A DNA stretch of 19,440 bases from Patulibacter sp. (lineage in GTDB: Bacteria > Actinomycetota > Thermoleophilia > Solirubrobacterales > Solirubrobacteraceae). The notes below the pieces were generated by a model. That model ran no database searches and had not been told where the DNA came from. It saw only the letters and a program-made list of their open reading frames with translations. Every line of letters begins with the position of its first letter. The first letter of the stretch is position 1. This document shows, piece after piece, positions 1 to 7,468 of the stretch. The position numbers and the translations under genes were made by a program. Location: assembly GCA_023268575.1 (NCBI GenBank), contig JALRCL010000237.1, forward strand, positions 1-19,440, in the 5' to 3' direction.

Positions 1-1707
1 GCGCGGCGCGAAGAGCGCCAGCTCGTCGAAGCGGGCGGCGAGCTCGTCGCCCCCCTCGTCCCGGCACCGCTGCAGCGTGCCCGCGACGAGCGCCCAGAAG
101 GCCCGCTCGGACACCCCGAGGTGATCGGCGACGAGCGGCGCGAAGCTCCGGAAGTGGCCCGCCACGAGCGCCGACAGCAGGCTGTGGCGCAGCTCGCTCA
201 CCGGCCATCGCAGGAGCACCGCGGCGGCGGCCGCCGGCAGGTCGTCGTGCTCCGGGCGATGCTCGGGCACGAGGTTCACGTCCTCGGCGAGGTCCTTCAC
301 CGCGACGCGCACCGGCACGTCGCGCTGGTCGAAGACGACGACGGTGTTCTCGCCGTGCGGGCAGAACGCCACGCCGTGGCGGACGAGGAAGCGCACGAGC
401 GGCGGCAGGAGCGCGTCGAGCAGCCGCGCCAGCCACGCCTCGGCGTCGTGGCCGGAGCGCGCGACGAGCTCGGTGACGAGCGCCCGTCCGTCACGGCCCA
501 CGAGCGTCAGCGCGGCGAGCGACCGCGCGCGCTCGCCCGGCCGGAGGATCTCGTGGACGGGCTGGCGCAGCACCGCGCCGCCGGTCTCGGCGTAGCGGTA
601 GGGGAGCTCCGGCACGGCGCGCACGAGCGACGGGCGCACCGTCACCGCGGCGCGCTCGGCGAGCGCGACGAAGCCGCTCTCGGCGAGCAGGTCGTCGGCC
701 TCGATCGCCCGCGCCAGCCACGTGCTGAGCGCCGGCGCCTGGGCGCTGTGCTCGGCGGAGAGCCCGCGCCAGACGAGCGTGTTGCGGATCGCCAGCGGCA
801 GCTTCACGTCGTGGCGCTCGGGCCGGTCGACGTTCGCGAGGGTCCGGACCGACTGCAGCGGCCGGTGGCGGTCGGCCCCGGTCCCCAGCACGACGACGCG
901 GCCGGTCGCCAGCTCCTCGGCGAGCAGCGGGAGGAGCTCCCGCTCGAGGTGGAACGGGTGGACCGGCAGCCACGCCCAGTCCGACGGATCGCCGGCGGCG
1001 TGCTCCCGGAGCCGCGCGGCGAACCGCTCGCGCTCGTCGTCGTCGAGCTGCGCGGCCGCGAAGGCCTCCGCGTCGAGGCCGTGGTGGGTGGCCAGGTCGG
1101 GGTGCGCGGCGATCCAGGGCAGCCGGACGTCGGGCGCGTGCTCGGGGGCGTAGCGCCGCAGGTCCGACGGCCCGAAGCCCAGACGCCCCTTGTTCAGGAC
1201 CATCCGCGGGTGGCCCTCGCCGTGCGCCTCGAGCGGGACGTGCTCGAGCTCGGCCAGCGCCGCCGCGCTCGGGCGGCGCCGGGCGAGGTGGACGTCGGCG
1301 GTCCGGGTCGCCGCGAGGTCGCGCAGCGCGTCGACGAGCGCGCCGCCCGCGAGACCGAGCGCGGGGGCGGCGTCGCGCAGCAGCAGCGCGGGATCGTCGG
1401 CCCGCGCGGCACCGCGGCGGATCGACGCGGGATCGACGACGAACCCGTCGAAGGGGTCCCGCGTGGCCCGGAAGCCGTAGGTCGCCTCGGGCAGCGCGAG
1501 CGACCAGGCGTCCGGGGCCGCGTCGGGCGCCGGGCGCAGCAGGCCCTCGTAGGCGAGCTCGCCGATCGCGCGCGCCAGCAGCCGCGCGCCGGCGGTCCGC
1601 CAGGCGTCCGGATCGGGGCGGTCGGCCGCGACGACCGGATCGGGGCAGTCGGCCGCGACGACCGGCCGCTCGTCGACGGGGGCGTCGGACTCAGTGGGAC
1701 GGGACAC
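1..1707 (-). CDS. NIS siderophore synthetase, IucA/IucC family (AlcC/RhbF-like), 3' end cut by window edge
   Basis: The 569 visible codons read without a stop from a GTG at 1707 to position 1. Family members use ATP to adenylate a citrate-type carboxylate and join it to an amine or hydroxylamine, so this is probably the last or penultimate ligation of the siderophore. Visible family signatures are GHPRMVLNKGRLGF at residues 165-178 (ATP-binding loop with H166, K173 and R175), LPVHPFH at 247-253, QSVRTL at 285-290, FCPHGENT at 448-455 and VKDL..DVNL at 470-479. The family is usually about 590-620 residues, so only a short C-terminal tail should be missing. The GTG start is supported by GGAGG at 1719-1715, 7 bases upstream. 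The start overlaps the end of the MFS gene by 17 bases. Residues 15-32 are a 9-residue tandem duplication. Its precise substrate cannot be read from sequence. Confidence 0.93.
   Translation of the reverse strand, partial: MSRPTESDAPVDERPVVAADCPDPVVAADRPDPDAWRTAGARLLARAIGELAYEGLLRPAPDAAPDAWSLALPEATYGFRATRDPFDGFVVDPASIRRGAARADDPALLLRDAAPALGLAGGALVDALRDLAATRTADVHLARRRPSAAALAELEHVPLEAHGEGHPRMVLNKGRLGFGPSDLRRYAPEHAPDVRLPWIAAHPDLATHHGLDAEAFAAAQLDDDERERFAARLREHAAGDPSDWAWLPVHPFHLERELLPLLAEELATGRVVVLGTGADRHRPLQSVRTLANVDRPERHDVKLPLAIRNTLVWRGLSAEHSAQAPALSTWLARAIEADDLLAESGFVALAERAAVTVRPSLVRAVPELPYRYAETGGAVLRQPVHEILRPGERARSLAALTLVGRDGRALVTELVARSGHDAEAWLARLLDALLPPLVRFLVRHGVAFCPHGENTVVVFDQRDVPVRVAVKDLAEDVNLVPEHRPEHDDLPAAAAAVLLRWPVSELRHSLLSALVAGHFRSFAPLVADHLGVSERAFWALVAGTLQRCRDEGGDELAARFDELALFAPR
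1611..1664. repeat. 27-bp direct tandem duplication, two copies
   Basis: Positions 1611-1637 and 1638-1664 are adjacent 27-base copies that differ at one base (g1620 versus a1647). The repeat lies inside the 5' part of the siderophore synthetase gene. On the minus strand it encodes PVVAADCPD followed by PVVAADRPD (residues 15-32), so the reading frame is kept. It falls before the conserved family domain, where length changes should be tolerated. Confidence 0.9.
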
Positions 1708-2965
1708 GGCGGGACCTCCGGGAGGCTCGGGGGACGGTGGCCAGGAGCGCGCCGGCGGCGGCGACCGCGAAGGTCGCGGCGCCGACGGCGAGCGGCAGCA
1801 GCAGATCGCGCTCGGCCGCCGCGGCGGCGACGAGCGGGGCGAGGACGAGACCGAGGCCACGGGCCGTCTCGGTCGCCGCGAAGCCGGCACCGGTGACGCC
1901 GACGGCCGAGAAGACGCGTCGGTCGACCTCGACCTGCGCGAGCACGACGCCGGCGCCGAACGCGACCCGGCCCAGCGCCAGGGGCAGGACCGACGAGGCG
2001 GTGGCCGCCTGCAGGGCGAGGCCGCCGGCGGCCAGGAGGAGCGCGAGGGGCAGCAGCGCGCCCCCGAGCCGCTCGCGCGCGACGCGGGCCAGCGGCAGCG
2101 TGGCCAGCGCGGCGGCCGACGGCAGGAGGAACAGCGCCGTGGCGAGCGCGGCGGAGCGGCCGTCGTCCTCCAGTGCCGTGACGAAGAACGGGCGCACGAC
2201 CGCCATCGCGAAGTCGAGCACCGTGGCCAGGAGCGCGATCCCGACGAGCGGCGCGAGGACGAGCGCCCAGCGCGCGGCGCGCTCGCGGCGCGCCGGGGCC
2301 GGGGCCGGGGCCGCAGCCGGATCCTGCTCTGGGCGCGCGACGGGCGCGACGTCGCCGGCCACGGGGCGGGCCGGCGTCGGCGACGCGGCGGCGTGGGCCA
2401 TCGCCCGGCGGGCGACGAGCAGCAGCGCGAGCGTCACCGGCGCGAACGCCGCCAGGCCCAGCCGCGGATCCGGCAGCGCGACGATCAGCGCGCCGGTGGC
2501 GGCGGCGACGATGATCGCGCCGTGGAAGAGCCCGGCGAACCACACGACCCCGGGCGTGCCCTCGCCGTCCAGCGCCACGAGCGCCGGGTAGGCGAGCAGG
2601 AGCGCCGCGCCGGACGCCGCCGCCACCGCGCAGGCCACGACGAACGCCCCGAGCGTCGGGGCGAGGGCCATCGCGACGTCCGCGCACGCGGCCACCGCGA
2701 GCCCGCCGGTGACCACGCGCGCGGCGCCGATCCGGCGGGCGAGCAGGCCGAGCAGCGGCAGCGCGACCATCGCCGAGAGTCGGGAGGCCCAGAGCACGAG
2801 CCCGGTGTCGGCCGGGTCGTCGGTGCCGTGGACCTCGCGCAGCAGCTGCGGGTAGAACGGCCCGAGCGCCATCTCGCCCACGAGCAGCAGCCCGAGGACG
2901 CCGGCCAGGACCAGCCGCGGGCCTCCGCGCCGCGCCCCGGCCGGGGTGGGCGGGGTCGCCGTCAC
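1691..2965 (-). CDS. MFS transporter, probable siderophore exporter
   Basis: This 424-residue, strongly hydrophobic protein has about twelve predicted membrane segments in two halves. They are separated by a polar linker rich in Pro, Ala and Arg around residues 205-230. The first helix is LVLAGVLGLLLVGEMALG, followed by a loop with LLARRIGAARVV, which fits the basic loop between helices 2 and 3 of major facilitator proteins. Position between the N-hydroxylase and a siderophore synthetase suggests it exports the finished siderophore, as MFS proteins of other NIS clusters do; that role is inferred from context. The GTG start at 2965 overlaps the upstream stop by 4 bases (GTGA) and has GGAG 8 bases upstream. 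The linker is encoded partly by a (CCGGGG)3 repeat. Uptake of the ferric complex by this carrier is a less likely alternative. Confidence 0.88.
   Translation of the reverse strand: MTATPPTPAGARRGGPRLVLAGVLGLLLVGEMALGPFYPQLLREVHGTDDPADTGLVLWASRLSAMVALPLLGLLARRIGAARVVTGGLAVAACADVAMALAPTLGAFVVACAVAAASGAALLLAYPALVALDGEGTPGVVWFAGLFHGAIIVAAATGALIVALPDPRLGLAAFAPVTLALLLVARRAMAHAAASPTPARPVAGDVAPVARPEQDPAAAPAPAPARRERAARWALVLAPLVGIALLATVLDFAMAVVRPFFVTALEDDGRSAALATALFLLPSAAALATLPLARVARERLGGALLPLALLLAAGGLALQAATASSVLPLALGRVAFGAGVVLAQVEVDRRVFSAVGVTGAGFAATETARGLGLVLAPLVAAAAAERDLLLPLAVGAATFAVAAAGALLATVPRASRRSRRVPSH
2293..2312. repeat. Hexanucleotide microsatellite (CCGGGG)3 plus CC
   Basis: Three perfect CCGGGG units, followed by two more matching bases, sit in the MFS gene and encode a Pro-Ala run in the predicted cytoplasmic linker between helices 6 and 7. 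Unit gain or loss would change linker length without breaking the frame. Confidence 0.6.
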
Positions 2966-4272
2966 GCGGCGTGCTCCAGGCCGAACGTCGTGAAGGCGGT
3001 CCGCTCCGGCAAGGGGTGGACCTCGCGACCGGCGACCGCATTGAGGATCGTGGCGCTGCGCCACGCCCCGAGGCCGAGGTCGGGCGCGCCGACGCCGTGG
3101 GTGTGCAGCTCGGCGTTCTGGACGAAGATCCCGCCGAGCCCCGGGCGCGTGACGAGCCGGTGCTCGGCGTCGATCGCCAGCCGGCCGCGGGCGTCGCGCT
3201 CGAGGGCGTCCTCGAGCGGCCGCAGGCAGCGGGGCTCGCGCGGGGCGTAGCCGGTCGCCGCCACCACCGCGTCGGTCCGCAGCGCGGCCGCCTGGCCCTG
3301 GTCGGGCTCGCGGAGCTCGAGCGTCACCCCGCCGTCGGCGGTCCCCTCGGCGGACACGACGCTGACGTTCGGCGTGATCGACACGCCGTCGGGCCAGCCG
3401 CCGCCGATCGTCCGCTCGTAGAGCACCTGCTGGATCTCGGCGATCGTGTCGGCCGAGATCGCCTTGTAGAGCTGGCTCTGCTGCGGCAGCACGCGGTCGC
3501 GGACCGGCTCCTGCAGGCCGTGGAAGTAGCGCGTGTAGTCCGGCGTGAACTGCTCGAGGCCGAGCTTGGAGTACTCCATCGGCGCGATCGCGCGGCTGCG
3601 GGTGCACCACCGCCGCACCTGGCCCGGCCGCTGCGCGCGCAGGAGGTCGAGGAAGACCTCCGCCCCCGACTGGCCCGAGCCGACGACGGTGACGTCGTCC
3701 AACGCGCGCAGCGCCTCGCGCCGGTGGAGGTACTCCGCGCTGTGCAGCACGGGCCCGTCGGCGTCGTGGAGCGCGCGCAGCGGGTCCGGCAGCGTCGGGG
3801 CGGTGCCGATCCCGAGCACGACGTTGCGCGCGAGCACCTCGCCGGCGCCGTCGGGCCCGATGAGGCTCGCCGCGAACGCGCCGGCGGCCTCGTCCCACCG
3901 GAGCGCCTCCACGCGGTGGCCGAAGCGGCACGCGTCCAGGCGCTCCGCCGCCCAGCGGCAGTAGTCGTCGAACTCCGCGCGTGGCACGAGGAACCGCTCG
4001 GCGAAGTAGAAGGGGAAGAGCCGGCGACGCTCGCGCAGGTACGCGAGGAACGACCAGCGGCTCGTGGGGTCCACGAGCGTCACGAGGTCGGCGAGGAACG
4101 GGACCTGGAGCGTCGTGCCCTCCAACAGCATGCCGGGATGCCAGCCGAACGACGACCGCTCGTCGACGCAGCGCACGTCGAGGTCCTCGACGCCGTCGGC
4201 GAGCGCCGCGAGGCTCAGGTTGAACGGGCCGATGCCGACCCCGAGGAGGTCGAGGGGGGACTCGTGGCTCAT
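2962..4272 (-). CDS. FAD/NADPH-dependent amine N-hydroxylase of the IucD/SidA/RhbE family
   Basis: The enzyme should hydroxylate the terminal amine of a diamine or diamino acid, giving the hydroxylamine needed for a hydroxamate iron ligand. The 436-residue length fits the family. GVGIGPFNLSLA at residues 11-22 is the FAD-binding glycine motif. WHPGMLLEGTTLQVPFLADL at 45-64 is the typical N-hydroxylase region. VVGSGQSGAE at 196-205 is the NADPH-binding motif, and an ATGY motif lies near residue 340. Neighbouring diaminobutyrate aminotransferase and decarboxylase genes suggest 1,3-diaminopropane as substrate, as for RhbE, but lysine, ornithine or a longer diamine cannot be excluded. The ATG at 4272 overlaps the upstream stop as ATGA and has no clear Shine-Dalgarno sequence, so it probably depends on translational coupling. 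The stop overlaps the MFS start by 4 bases. Confidence 0.95.
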   Translation of the reverse strand: MSHESPLDLLGVGIGPFNLSLAALADGVEDLDVRCVDERSSFGWHPGMLLEGTTLQVPFLADLVTLVDPTSRWSFLAYLRERRRLFPFYFAERFLVPRAEFDDYCRWAAERLDACRFGHRVEALRWDEAAGAFAASLIGPDGAGEVLARNVVLGIGTAPTLPDPLRALHDADGPVLHSAEYLHRREALRALDDVTVVGSGQSGAEVFLDLLRAQRPGQVRRWCTRSRAIAPMEYSKLGLEQFTPDYTRYFHGLQEPVRDRVLPQQSQLYKAISADTIAEIQQVLYERTIGGGWPDGVSITPNVSVVSAEGTADGGVTLELREPDQGQAAALRTDAVVAATGYAPREPRCLRPLEDALERDARGRLAIDAEHRLVTRPGLGGIFVQNAELHTHGVGAPDLGLGAWRSATILNAVAGREVHPLPERTAFTTFGLEHAA

Positions 4273-6032
4273 GCGTGGGCGATCGGGTTGGGGATCTCGC
4301 GGTACACCGACTGGGTGGCGACGGGCCCGTCGAGCTCGTCACGGCCGTCGACGGTCGTCAGCAGGTTGCACTTGCTCGTGAGGGTCGGCGCGTCGCGCAG
4401 GCGGGCCGCGACGCCGTCGGGGCGCGCGCGGGCGACGGGCTCCAGCCGATCGCGGACGCGATCCAGGAGCGCGCGCTCGTCGGCCACGCCGTCGGCGCCG
4501 AGCGCGCCGACCACGCCGAGCAGCGCGTTGACGCCGAGGTAGTAGGCGACGCGGTCGGCGACGAGCGCGTCGTCGAAGACGAGCTGGCAGCCCGCCGGCT
4601 CCAGGTCCGGCAGGCGTCGTCGCCAGGCCTCGGCGTGCGCGCGGGCGACGTACCAGCCCTGACCGTCCCGGTACCAGCCGCGCACCGGCAGGCCGTCGGG
4701 ATCGAGGGTCACGAGCGCGTTCTGGGCGTGCGCCTCGACGCCGACGCCGTGGACGTCGTGCCAGCGCAGGAGCGGCAGCACGAGGACGTCCAGCAGGGCG
4801 TCGAGCCACGCGCGCGCGGCCTTCTCGGTCGACCCGCCGCCCGCCGCGGCGCGCTCGCGGACGATCGCGCCGAGCCGGCTGGGGCCCTGCCGCGGACGCT
4901 CCGCGACGAGACCCGCGAGGCAGATGGTCGGGTCGCCGGCGCCCACGACGGCGTCGCGCAGCGCGAGCGCGAGCCCGTGCTCCTCCCCCGGCCCCGCGAC
5001 GTCGGCGCTCGCCCAGGCCGCGTCGAGCAGCACGCCGACCGACGGCCGGTGGCCCTCGAGCGCCTCCAGCGCCGTGGCGAGCGCCCCGACGTGGCGCCCG
5101 AGACGCAGCTCCGGACGCCGGTTCTCGCGCCGGGAGTTCGTGATCCGCAGGCCGAGCGAGAGCTTCGCCATCCAGCGGGCGCCCTCGCGCTCCAAGGTCC
5201 GCAGCGAGGAGGTCGGCGACCAGCTCGCCGTCGCCGACCCGAGGTCGACGAGCCGGCCGGTGGCGAGCGCGTCGGCCACCGGGCCACCGGCGAGCAGGCG
5301 CGCCGCCTGCGAGGGGTGCAGGGGCAGCGGCACGCGGTCGGCGGGGACGGCCACGCCGTCGTCGCTCGCCATCCGTCGCAGCGTCTCCGCGATCGGCTCC
5401 TCCCCCGGGCCCTCGCCGACGAGGTCCACCGGGCGCACGCCGAGCCAGCGGAGCCGCACGCGGCCGCGCAGCTCGGGCGAGAGCTCGCGCAGGCGCACCG
5501 GGTCGTCCTCCTCGCGCCCCTTGCCGGCGGGGTGGAAGGGGTGGCCGACGGTCAGTGCCTGCTCGCCGGCGCGGAAGCTCCGCTCGCCCGTCGGGTCCTC
5601 GGGGTGCGCCCACCGGTCGTCGAGGTGCTCGGCGATCCGCCCGGCGGAGTCGCGGGCCCGCGCGATCGCGGGGTCGGCGGCCGACGCCGGCCGTCCCTGC
5701 TGCAGCGCGGCCTCGCGCAGGAGCAGGGTGGCGACCTCGCGGTGGGGCAGCTCCGGGCCGGCCTCGCCCCCCGAGCGCTCGCGCCGCACGCGGCCGAAGC
5801 GGTGCCAGCCGCCGGCCGAGCGATGCAGCACCGGGACGAGCAGGGCGATGCCCTGACCCGGCAGCGGCAGGCGGGCGCGTGCGCCGGACGGCGGCAGCGC
5901 AATCCCGGTCTCGCGGACCCACGCCCGCAGCAGCGGCTCGACCGCGGCCTGGTCGGCGGCGAGGGCGGGATCGACGCCGTGCAGTGGATCCTCGGCGGCG
6001 CGCGCCGCGCCGGTGGGGACGGCGGTGCTCAC
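4269..6032 (-). CDS. NIS siderophore synthetase, IucA/IucC family (RhbC-like)
   Basis: This is a complete 587-residue synthetase and the first of two in the operon. It should activate a carboxyl of citrate (or a monosubstituted citrate) with ATP and couple it to an amine. The signature GHPFHPAGKGR at residues 163-173 supplies the conserved His, Lys and Arg of the nucleotide site. LPLHPSQ at 236-242, SPTSSLRTL at 272-280, KLSLGLRITNSRREN at 290-304 and EAHAQN at 433-438 are further family motifs, and RDGQGW is at 455-460. The two synthetases differ clearly in their ATP-loop sequences, consistent with successive steps on citrate. The GTG start at 6032 overlaps the upstream stop (GTGA) and has GGAGG at 6044-6040, 7 bases upstream. 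The gene is followed by the N-hydroxylase through an ATGA overlap. Confidence 0.95.
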   Translation of the reverse strand: MSTAVPTGAARAAEDPLHGVDPALAADQAAVEPLLRAWVRETGIALPPSGARARLPLPGQGIALLVPVLHRSAGGWHRFGRVRRERSGGEAGPELPHREVATLLLREAALQQGRPASAADPAIARARDSAGRIAEHLDDRWAHPEDPTGERSFRAGEQALTVGHPFHPAGKGREEDDPVRLRELSPELRGRVRLRWLGVRPVDLVGEGPGEEPIAETLRRMASDDGVAVPADRVPLPLHPSQAARLLAGGPVADALATGRLVDLGSATASWSPTSSLRTLEREGARWMAKLSLGLRITNSRRENRRPELRLGRHVGALATALEALEGHRPSVGVLLDAAWASADVAGPGEEHGLALALRDAVVGAGDPTICLAGLVAERPRQGPSRLGAIVRERAAAGGGSTEKAARAWLDALLDVLVLPLLRWHDVHGVGVEAHAQNALVTLDPDGLPVRGWYRDGQGWYVARAHAEAWRRRLPDLEPAGCQLVFDDALVADRVAYYLGVNALLGVVGALGADGVADERALLDRVRDRLEPVARARPDGVAARLRDAPTLTSKCNLLTTVDGRDELDGPVATQSVYREIPNPIAHA

Positions 6033-7468
6033 GCCGGGACCTCCGACGCGGCGCGCCGATCCAGACCGTCGGCCGACGCGGCCTCCGCGACGAGCCGCAC
6101 GAGCGCGCGGACCTCCTCGCGCGTGGCGTGCGGGTGCAGGAGCGTGAGCTTCAGCCAGCGGCGACCGGGCCCGGTGCCGGGCAGCTCGGTGCGCCCGAGG
6201 ACCGCGCGCCCCTCCCGCAGGAGGCGCCGGCGCAGCATCGCGCAGCGCGCGTCGCGGCGCTCGGGGTCCTCGTCGCGCGGGCGCAGGAGCACGGTCGTGA
6301 GCGTCGGCGGGCCGAGCAGCTCGAGGCCCGGCTCCTGCGCGATCGCCGCGGCGGCGTCGTGCGCCCGGTCGTGGCAGGCGTCGACGAGCGCGCCCAGGCC
6401 GTCGCGGCCGAGCGCCCGCATCGTCACGAGCAGCTTGAAGGCGTCGGGTCGCCGCGTCGTGCGCAGCGACCGCCCGACGCGGTCCTCGTAGCCGGCCTCG
6501 TCGTCGTCGGCCGCGTTGAGGTAGGCGACCTCGAGCGCCAGCGGTCCGAGGAGCGCCCGGTCGCGCAGCAGCAGCGCGCCGGCGGCGACCGGCTGCCAGC
6601 CGAGCTTGTGGAGGTCCAGCGCGATGCTGTCGGCGCGCTCGACGCCGCGCAGCAGCGGGGCCAGCCGGCGCGAGAGCAGCGCGCCGCCGCCGTACGCGGC
6701 GTCGACGTGCAGCCAGGCGCCCGCCCGGTCGACGACCTGCGCGATCGCGGGAAGCGGGTCGATGGCGCCGAGGTCGGTCGTTCCCGCGGTCGCCACGACG
6801 ATCCACGGCCGGCGCAGGTCGCCGAGCGTCGCCTCGAGCGCGTCGACCCGCATCCGGCCGGCGTCGTCCACCGGCACCGCGTGGACGGCGGCGGCGCCGA
6901 GCCCGAGCACCTGCGCCGCGCGCCCGACGGAGAAGTGGGCGAGCTCCGAGCAGGCGATCCCGACCGTCGGACCGAGCGCCTCGCGCGCCAGCAGGAGCGC
7001 CGTGAGCGTCGACGCGCTCGCCCCGGTCGTGATCGTGCCGCCCGCGCGCTCCGGGTCGAGTCCGGCGAGCTCCGCGAGCGCGCCGACGACGGCGTCCTCG
7101 ACCGCCGCCGACGAGGGGCCCTGGTCCCAGGAGTCCAGCGAGGGGTTCAGCGCCGCGACGACGGCGTCGGCGGCGACGGCGACGGCCAGCGGCGGGCAGT
7201 GGAGGTGCGCCGCGCACCGCGGATCGCCGGGGTCCGCGTGCCCGGCGGCGAGCAGGCGCGCGAGCCCAGCGAGGGCGTCGGTCTCGCCGAGCCCCCGCTC
7301 CGGGAGGGCGCCGTCGCCGGCCAGCAGCGCGCCGAGCGCCGCCCGCGGGGCGTCGGGCTCGCCGGCCGGCACCGGACCGCCGCGGTCCGCGCGTCCGGCG
7401 AGGGCCGCGTCGAGGGCGACCCGCAGCAGCCGCCGCAGCGCGGCGTCGTCGTGCGCGAGGGCGCTCAC
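6029..7468 (-). CDS. L-2,4-diaminobutyrate decarboxylase, PLP group II (RhbB/Ddc-like)
   Basis: This 479-residue member of the PLP group II decarboxylases should convert L-2,4-diaminobutyrate to 1,3-diaminopropane. HVDAAYGG at residues 254-261 holds the aspartate that contacts the PLP ring nitrogen. SIALDLHKLGWQPV at 281-294 holds the Schiff-base lysine K288 preceded by H287. TTGASASTLTALLLAR at 147-162 is the usual phosphate-side glycine/serine region, and NPSLDSWDQGPSS at 108-120 matches the substrate-side segment of diaminobutyrate and aromatic amino acid decarboxylases. The adjacent aminotransferase gene argues for diaminobutyrate over aromatic substrates. The GTG at 7468 overlaps the upstream stop as GTGA and has GGAGG at 7480-7476, 7 bases upstream. 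Substrate choice is inferred from context. Confidence 0.92.
   Translation of the reverse strand: MSALAHDDAALRRLLRVALDAALAGRADRGGPVPAGEPDAPRAALGALLAGDGALPERGLGETDALAGLARLLAAGHADPGDPRCAAHLHCPPLAVAVAADAVVAALNPSLDSWDQGPSSAAVEDAVVGALAELAGLDPERAGGTITTGASASTLTALLLAREALGPTVGIACSELAHFSVGRAAQVLGLGAAAVHAVPVDDAGRMRVDALEATLGDLRRPWIVVATAGTTDLGAIDPLPAIAQVVDRAGAWLHVDAAYGGGALLSRRLAPLLRGVERADSIALDLHKLGWQPVAAGALLLRDRALLGPLALEVAYLNAADDDEAGYEDRVGRSLRTTRRPDAFKLLVTMRALGRDGLGALVDACHDRAHDAAAAIAQEPGLELLGPPTLTTVLLRPRDEDPERRDARCAMLRRRLLREGRAVLGRTELPGTGPGRRWLKLTLLHPHATREEVRALVRLVAEAASADGLDRRAASEVPA

Noticed and set aside
121..1896. Long plus-strand open frame (591 codons) opposite the siderophore synthetase
   Set aside because: Its product is Arg/Gly/Ala/Glu-rich low-complexity sequence with no family motif, while the minus strand encodes a clear IucA/IucC protein. 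It is an antisense shadow caused by high GC.
2971..4542. Plus-strand open frame (523 codons) opposite the N-hydroxylase
   Set aside because: Biased composition and no motif; the opposite strand has complete flavoenzyme signatures.
4275..6491. Plus-strand open frame (738 codons) opposite the second synthetase
   Set aside because: Antisense shadow of a well-supported gene, with no recognisable domain and no plausible promoter.
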